Of a DNA stretch of 39,819 bases, positions 35,249 through 39,819 are shown in pieces. The notes under the pieces are model-generated. The model was not told the DNA's origin and searched no databases. It was given only the letters and a program-made list of their open reading frames with translations. Both the position numbers and the translations under genes were made by a program. Within the stretch, counting starts at the first letter, position 1; every line of letters starts with the position of its first letter. Origin of the DNA: Terrimonas ferruginea DSM 30193 (GTDB lineage Bacteria; Bacteroidota; Bacteroidia; Chitinophagales; Chitinophagaceae); the NCBI RefSeq assembly GCF_000425585.1, contig NZ_AUDS01000031.1, positions 1 to 39,819 on the forward strand, read 5' to 3'.

Positions 35249-36949
35249 TTATTCGGCATACTTTCTTTTCCGGATATATTGGTAGATAATGCCGGCGAGT
35301 ACCACCAGCAGTATCGGCAATGCAATATTGATCAACTGCCAGCTTCTTTTGTTCTCTTTTACTTTTTTGGAATCGAGCAGGCGCAGTACGATATTCTTAT
35401 TGCGTGTTTCACTGATGGCCGGTTTGCTTACCAGGTATTCCAGGCAATTGAGCAGGAATGCACGATTGGCAAACTGGTATTGGTAAGGAGAGCGGAGCGT
35501 GTAAATATTGACACCCAGCGGCAGCGGTCCGTTGGTAGGTGATACATCGTTCAAGGCTATGTCGCCATCGCCTACGATGATCATTTTATTTTCGTCGGAA
35601 TGATCGCGGAAAGTGACGCCCATAGCGGTCAGTGAATCGCGCTGGGCATTGGATACGCGGTGGCGGTAATTGGACGTAAATGTTCCTTCGAGCAGCAGCG
35701 CCACGGGAATATCTTTTTTCTGGAAACTGGCATCCTGCGGAGCGTTGCGGTTCTCGTTTACGTCGATGCGTACCGGCGTACTGAGTATCCGTGAATTAGC
35801 GGAAGAGGCCAACAGCACAGTTTTGCGGACGCCGTCCACGGCTATTGTGTCGATCGAGTTAACGAAACGGCCGGCTACAAGCCCGAGTCCGCGGGTGATG
35901 GAATGATTGGCCTGCGGCTCGAACAGCGGATAATAATTCCAATGCAGGAATTCGCGTTGCGGATTTTCGGGCGTGCCGCCTACTACAAAAGGCATGAAGT
36001 CGCACTGCAGGTCCATCACGATGGAAGGATTGATGCGCGCGCCGTATTTAAACAACTGATCCGTAAGATTCAGGTTGCGGTCATAAGCGATAGTAGCCGC
36101 ATTCATCTTGAGGCTGTCCTGTTCTGCAATCAATGCATCGATGAACAACAGCAGTTTGCCGCCATTCATCACATACTGATCGATCTTCAGCTTTTCCGAT
36201 TCGGTAAACTGCAGGGAGGGTTTCACCATCAGCAAAACATCAAAGGTGTCGGCATTGACCGGCTGGCTGTTAATGTTGAGCAAAGCCAGGCGATAATCTT
36301 TGTCGAGCGCTTCCTGGATGCCGTATGTACGGGCATCCATGGGTTCGCCGTTGCCGATAGAATAAGCCACAAAAGGTTTACGCGGACTTACCAATTGATC
36401 GATCACCCGGGCGAACTCATATTCCATGGCGGCTTCAGAGTTTACGATATCGGCTTGGGAAACGAAGCGCTCGTTGCCGGTATACAGGCGTACGAGTTCC
36501 TGCTGATCATTATAAGAAACAAGTGCAACGGGATAAATAATATTGCTGGAAGCGCCGGTTTCGGTCTGGTCGGTAAGATTGATCGGAACAGCACCTAAAG
36601 CTTCCAATGTATCGCGGTAGAGACGTGAGGAACCGGGGATGGCCTCCATCGGTGACATCACTCTGTATTGAACTTTGGAACTGTTGCGGTCTTTGAGCAG
36701 GCTTACAAACTCCTCGGTGCTGTTGGCCAATTTGCGGAAACCGGCATTGAGGTCACCGGTCAGGAAAATGTCTATCTGCACCGGCTTATCCAGCGAGCGC
36801 AGCAGGCCTCGCGTGGCTTTGCTGAGGGTATATCTTTTTTCTTTGGTAAGATCGAGGCGGGCATGAAAAACGGAGGCGAGGAAATTAACAGCTACCAATC
36901 CGATCAGCAGGAAGATCCACCAAAATCTTGACGTCATGATTTTTTTCAT
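35249..36949 (-). CDS. gldG: gliding-associated ABC transporter component GldG
   Basis: 566 residues with an N-terminal membrane segment (about 10-28, FWWIFLLIGLVAVNFLASVF) and one at the C-terminus (about 540-560), enclosing a large periplasmic domain. The RYTLSKATRGLLRSLDKPVQI-like beginning and the NGGKLLLFIDALIAEQDSL stretch are typical of the GldG/IFT52-like family. In Flavobacterium it works with GldA and GldF in gliding; gldA is not in this window. The start is 11 bp after the gldF stop, so the two form an operon. Whether this organism glides cannot be told from the sequence. Confidence 0.92.
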   Translation of the reverse strand: MKKIMTSRFWWIFLLIGLVAVNFLASVFHARLDLTKEKRYTLSKATRGLLRSLDKPVQIDIFLTGDLNAGFRKLANSTEEFVSLLKDRNSSKVQYRVMSPMEAIPGSSRLYRDTLEALGAVPINLTDQTETGASSNIIYPVALVSYNDQQELVRLYTGNERFVSQADIVNSEAAMEYEFARVIDQLVSPRKPFVAYSIGNGEPMDARTYGIQEALDKDYRLALLNINSQPVNADTFDVLLMVKPSLQFTESEKLKIDQYVMNGGKLLLFIDALIAEQDSLKMNAATIAYDRNLNLTDQLFKYGARINPSIVMDLQCDFMPFVVGGTPENPQREFLHWNYYPLFEPQANHSITRGLGLVAGRFVNSIDTIAVDGVRKTVLLASSANSRILSTPVRIDVNENRNAPQDASFQKKDIPVALLLEGTFTSNYRHRVSNAQRDSLTAMGVTFRDHSDENKMIIVGDGDIALNDVSPTNGPLPLGVNIYTLRSPYQYQFANRAFLLNCLEYLVSKPAISETRNKNIVLRLLDSKKVKENKRSWQLINIALPILLVVLAGIIYQYIRKRKYAE

Positions 36950-36960
36950 AGTGCAGTCTC

Positions 36961-37680
36961 CTATCGCTTTAACAGATTTCGGTTGGTAATAGTCAGGAAC
37001 AACAGGATCACACTGGTGAAGTAGATCAGGTCGCGTGTATCGAGCAGGCCGCGGCTGATGCTGCGGTAGTGAAAATCGATGCCCAGCATTTCTATATAAT
37101 AGTCAGCGCCGCCTTCCAGGCCCGGCAGACGGCTGATGGCATTGAAACCGTAATACAAGGTAGCGCAGGCAATGAGTGCCGCGATGAAAGCCACTACTGC
37201 ATTGCTGGTGAAACTGCTGGTGCAGATACCGATAGCGGTGAACACGGCGCCCAGCATAAACAAACCGATATAGGATCCGATGGTAGCGCCGGTATCGATG
37301 CCTTCGCCTGTGGAAAGGCCCTGAATAGTGAAATAGTAAACGATGGTAGGAATCAAGGCAATGAACACGACCACCAGGCTGCCAAGGTACTTGCCTCCGA
37401 TAATCTGCCAGCGGGTAAGCGGGCGGGTCTGGAGCAATTCGAATGTGCCGGCCCGGAATTCGTCGGCGAAGCTGCGCATGGTGATAGCAGGGATCAACAG
37501 CAGCAATACCCAGGGCGCAAACTCGAAGAACGAGCTCAAAGTGGCATAGCCGAAATCGAGGATGTTGTCGTCAAAAACGAAAAGGATGAGGCCGTTGACC
37601 AGCAGGAAAACGATGATAGCAATGTAGCCCGTCAGGCTGCTGAAAAACTGGCGAAGCTCTTTTTTACAAACAGAGATCAT
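36961..37680 (-). CDS. gldF: gliding-associated ABC transporter permease GldF
   Basis: 239 residues with six membrane segments, of the ABC-2 permease type (MISVCKKELRQFFSSLTGYIAI start; RSFADEFRAGTFELLQTRPL in the first loop). The EFRAGT(F)ELL(Q)T motif is typical of GldF and NosY-like permeases. It forms the membrane part of the transporter with GldG, whose gene follows. The ATG at 37680 is unambiguous. The preceding 105-bp gap to the IscA-type gene holds a modest -7-like TATTTTG. Confidence 0.93.
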   Translation of the reverse strand: MISVCKKELRQFFSSLTGYIAIIVFLLVNGLILFVFDDNILDFGYATLSSFFEFAPWVLLLLIPAITMRSFADEFRAGTFELLQTRPLTRWQIIGGKYLGSLVVVFIALIPTIVYYFTIQGLSTGEGIDTGATIGSYIGLFMLGAVFTAIGICTSSFTSNAVVAFIAALIACATLYYGFNAISRLPGLEGGADYYIEMLGIDFHYRSISRGLLDTRDLIYFTSVILLFLTITNRNLLKR

Positions 37681-37785
37681 AATCGGTATTGCAAAATAAA
37701 CTAAACTCTTTTAAGGCGCATAAAAAATCCGCCCGCAGGCGGATAAGTCTTTCAGAACGAAAAATCGTCCGGGATATTTCGCAGC

Positions 37786-38139
37786 TTATACGGCGAAGCT
37801 TTCGCCGCAACCGCAGGTGCGGCTGGCATTGGGATTGTTGAAGTAAAATCCTTTGCCATTGAGCCCTTCCGAAAATTCCAGCGTGGTATTGACGAGGTAC
37901 AGCAGGCTTTTGAGGTCGGTGACCACACGGATACCGTTGTGCTCGAATACCTGGTCGGCAGGTTTGAGTTCGTTGTCAAAATCCAGCTTATAGCTAAGGC
38001 CGGAGCACCCTCCGCCCACTACGCTTACACGCAGGAAATAGTTGCCTTGTTTTTCTTTATCGGCTTCAGCGAGCAGTTCCAGCACTTTTGCGCGGGCATT
38101 GTCGCTTACCAGTATGCCGTTTTCCATCATCGTTTCCAT
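37786..38139 (-). CDS. iron-sulfur cluster carrier, HesB/IscA/SufA family
   Basis: About 117 residues with the A-type carrier Cys pattern: GGGCSGLSY (Cys45) and TCGCGESF near the end (Cys109, Cys111), the three Fe-S ligands. It receives and delivers clusters to apoproteins in the cytosol. I use the ATG at 38139 (METMMENG); a reading from TTG 38148 is rejected because that TTG is part of a TAATTTTG -7 box (38146-38153). The gene lies 148 bp downstream of the cysteine desulfurase on the same strand, which fits a shared role in cluster assembly. Confidence 0.92.
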   Translation of the reverse strand: METMMENGILVSDNARAKVLELLAEADKEKQGNYFLRVSVVGGGCSGLSYKLDFDNELKPADQVFEHNGIRVVTDLKSLLYLVNTTLEFSEGLNGKGFYFNNPNASRTCGCGESFAV

Positions 38140-38145
38140 AAAATT

Positions 38146-38177
38146 CAAAATTAAAGCGTGAATGGTGAATCGTCAAT
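38146..38177 (-). promoter_or_regulatory. promoter of the IscA-type gene, -33 in a heptamer array
   Basis: The minus strand has ATTG (38174-38177), 20 nt, then TAATTTTG (38146-38153), a perfect -7 box. The -33 ATTG comes from a family i unit. The ATG follows after 6 nt. Confidence 0.5.
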
Positions 38178-38306
38178 CGTCAATGGTGAATAAGTCAATA
38201 AGTGAATAGGTGAATTGTGCTCCTTGGGCCGAGACCTCGGCCTCAATCCCGAAACTTCGGGACCACTTATAACTTATTACTTACCACTTAAAACTTACTA
38301 CTTAAC
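38158..38306 (+). repeat. composite heptamer element overlapping the 3' end of the cysteine desulfurase gene
   Basis: Family i units GTSAATN fill 38158-38192, with 8-bp variants to 38216. Two 16-bp palindromes, GGCCGAGACCTCGGCC (38227-38242) and TCCCGAAACTTCGGGA (38247-38262), share 7-bp arms and an AC centre. Six exact ACTTANN units follow at 38265-38306. The last 19 bp of this array lie inside the coding sequence ending at 38288. Confidence 0.88.
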
Positions 38307-39433
38307 CCTTTCATTGCCTGCACCACATACTCCACCTCCTCCTTTGTCGTATACTTGCCCAGGCTGAAGCGGAGCGAACTAACAGCTTCTGTTTTACTCA
38401 GCCCCATTGCCAGCAACACATGCGATGGTTCGGGATCTGCGGAACTGCAGGCCGAGCCGGTCGACAGGGCAATTTCCTTTCCAATCTGCTGCAAGATACT
38501 TGCCGCATTTGTATTACCGAAACTGATGTGAGCGGTATGTGCAAGGCGGTGCTCCTTGTCGCCATGCCGTTTGGTGTCCGGCAGCAGCAGCAATTGTGCT
38601 TCCAGGTAATCACGCAGGGCGGCAAGTCTTACCGCATCCTGTTCCATTTCTTCCCGCGCTATCACGCAGGCTTTGCCCAAACCCACAATACCCGGTACAT
38701 TCAGCGTGCCGCTGCGGATTCCTTTTTCGTGACCACCCCCATCGATCAGCGGAGCAAGACTTACCCGCGGATCTCGCCGGCGGACATACAACGCTCCCAC
38801 ACCTTTCGGACCATAAAACTTGTGTGCCGAAACAGACAACAGATCAATGCCGTCAGTGTTCACATTGACCGGTATTTTTCCGACGGCCTGTGCGCCGTCG
38901 CTGAAGAACAGCACATTATGGCGTCGCGCGATTTCGCTGATCTTTTTTACCGGCATAATGACACCTGTTTCATTATTGGCATACATGGCTGCTACCAAAA
39001 TAGTGTCCGGCCGAATGGCTTTTTCCAACTCCTCCAGATCGGGTCTTCCTTCTTTGTCAACGGGCAGAACGGTAATTTCTCCCCCCGATTTCTCTATATG
39101 CCTGCACGTGTCGAGTACCGCTTTATGTTCAGTAGCAAACGTGACAATATGTTTTCCCTTCTGATGATATTTTTCAAAAACGCCTTTCAGCGCAAGATTG
39201 TTGCTTTCGGTGGCACCGGAAGTGAACACGATCTCTGAGGTCTCCGCCCCGATCAATTGCGCTACCTGTTCGCGTGCGAGATCAACGGCGGCGGCAGCTT
39301 CCCAGCCAAAAGCATGCGCCCTGCTGGCCGGATTACCGAAATGAGCGCCCAGCCAGGGCACCAGTGCCTCTATTACCCGCGGATCGCAGGGCGTAGTGGC
39401 GTTGTAGTCCATGTATAGGGGAAGTGCCGGCAT
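38288..39433 (-). CDS. cysteine desulfurase, NifS/IscS-like (class V aminotransferase fold)
   Basis: The 381-residue PLP enzyme releases sulfur from cysteine for Fe-S clusters and thiolation. The motifs are YMDYNATTP at 7-15, TSGATESNN at 71-79, ATEHKAVLD, SDGAQAVGK, the PLP Lys205 in SAHKFYGPKG, and the catalytic Cys329 in STGSACSS. The short loop around Cys is the IscS/NifS (group I) type, not SufS. The final residues LSSKF and the TAA are encoded by a family ii heptamer array. The start is ATG 39433; a TACTTTCG -7-like box lies at 39447-39454. Confidence 0.95.
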   Translation of the reverse strand: MPALPLYMDYNATTPCDPRVIEALVPWLGAHFGNPASRAHAFGWEAAAAVDLAREQVAQLIGAETSEIVFTSGATESNNLALKGVFEKYHQKGKHIVTFATEHKAVLDTCRHIEKSGGEITVLPVDKEGRPDLEELEKAIRPDTILVAAMYANNETGVIMPVKKISEIARRHNVLFFSDGAQAVGKIPVNVNTDGIDLLSVSAHKFYGPKGVGALYVRRRDPRVSLAPLIDGGGHEKGIRSGTLNVPGIVGLGKACVIAREEMEQDAVRLAALRDYLEAQLLLLPDTKRHGDKEHRLAHTAHISFGNTNAASILQQIGKEIALSTGSACSSADPEPSHVLLAMGLSKTEAVSSLRFSLGKYTTKEEVEYVVQAMKGLSSKF

Positions 39434-39485
39434 TTATTTAAGAACACGAAAGTACGGTGGAAGGTTGAGAAGATGGTGGAAGGTT

Positions 39486-39656
39486 AAACAGCCGTTATAA
39501 GTATTAAGTAGTAAGTATTAAGTAGTAAGTATTAAGTATACAGCCATTAGAGGCCGTGAACTGAGCTTGCGGGAAAAGCAGCTCAGATTCTCTCATCCAT
39601 TTAATCACGATTAATCGGCCTATTCACCATTGACGATTCACCATTGACGATTGACG
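39486..39656 (-). repeat. composite heptamer element at the right end
   Basis: In plus coordinates, the conserved flank AAACAGCCGTTATAAGT (39486-39502) enters six GTANTAA units (39494-39535). A centre of about 80 bp contains the hairpin CTGAGCTTGC...GCAGCTCAG (39561-39586). Five exact ATTSACS family i units (39622-39656) follow, and the 163-bp inverted repeat begins at 39657. No gene is seen between 39434 and 39819. Confidence 0.85.
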
Positions 39657-39819
39657 ATTCAATGTCGTTTCCTTAAGGCTTTAGAGGTGTTTATAGTTTG
39701 AGTTTGGCGGTTTTTTTTTGAGGTGTTTCCGGGGGAAGCGTCTTGCTGGCCGGATAATTTCCTTTGTTTTCAGCAGTATACTGTCGATCGCTTTCAGACA
39801 TGGAACAACCATTCCTTTG
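39657..39819 (-). repeat. 163-bp inverted repeat, right copy
   Basis: Exact reverse complement of 166-328, ending at the window edge. It would lead into a second copy of the edge lipoprotein promoter: its last four bases are the -33 TTTG. It starts right after a family i heptamer array. Confidence 0.95.

Noticed and set aside
166-39819. Terminal inverted repeats of a transposon, phage or linear plasmid
   Set aside because: The interior is housekeeping chromosome with no transposase, integrase or replication genes, and the left end continues 165 bp beyond the repeat.

Overview
The window is a 39.8 kb piece of a Bacteroidota chromosome, most likely from the Chitinophagaceae or a close relative. 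This is inferred from several features: the gliding ABC-transporter genes gldF and gldG, type IX secretion (T9SS) sorting domains on two secreted proteins, a fused MurF-alanine racemase, many SPII lipoproteins, absence of Shine-Dalgarno sequences, and promoters of the TTTG-N19-TAnnTTTG type known from Bacteroidetes. Gene content is mostly housekeeping. I see no prophage, CRISPR array or insertion sequence.

Layout. 1-4200: start of a lipoprotein gene running off the left edge, a PaiB-like flavoprotein, a lipoprotein, a secreted esterase, tRNA-Ser(GGA) and tatD. 4400-7100: a polysaccharide deacetylase divergent from gltX, then a stand-alone B12-binding mutase subunit. 7300-13480: a TetR regulator followed by a complete RND efflux operon (outer-membrane factor, lipoprotein adaptor, pump). 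13600-15560: enoyl-CoA hydratase, convergent with a secreted alkaline-phosphatase-superfamily enzyme. 15640-24313: nine minus-strand genes (OmpA-like protein, five lipoproteins, a repeat-tailed exported protein, LuxR-type response regulator, TPR histidine kinase) that look like one envelope locus with its own two-component system. 24584-30659: fumC, a small ORF, a T9SS-exported PQQ-type sugar dehydrogenase and a large T9SS-exported adhesin-like protein. 30788-39433: lspA, murF-alr, terC, gldG, gldF, an IscA/SufA-type protein and a cysteine desulfurase, all on the minus strand.

The least ordinary feature lies between the genes. Eight intergenic regions carry arrays of degenerate 7-bp units in three flavours: family i GTSAATN (reverse ATTSACN), family ii ACTTANN (reverse NNTAAGT), and family iii TTTTGAN (reverse NTCAAAA). 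In six loci, with a partial seventh, they form one composite element of fixed polarity: family i array, then a 40-80 bp centre that often holds a GC-rich or perfect palindrome, then a family ii array. The elements occur in both orientations. Some arrays appear to supply promoter -33 elements to the next gene, and one runs into the 3' end of a coding sequence. The window ends also carry an exact 163-bp inverted repeat whose inner boundary falls at a family i array.

A second specific prediction is a 15-bp palindrome lying exactly in the 19-bp spacer of the tetR promoter. It recurs with one change just before the efflux operon, giving a simple model of autorepression and efflux control.
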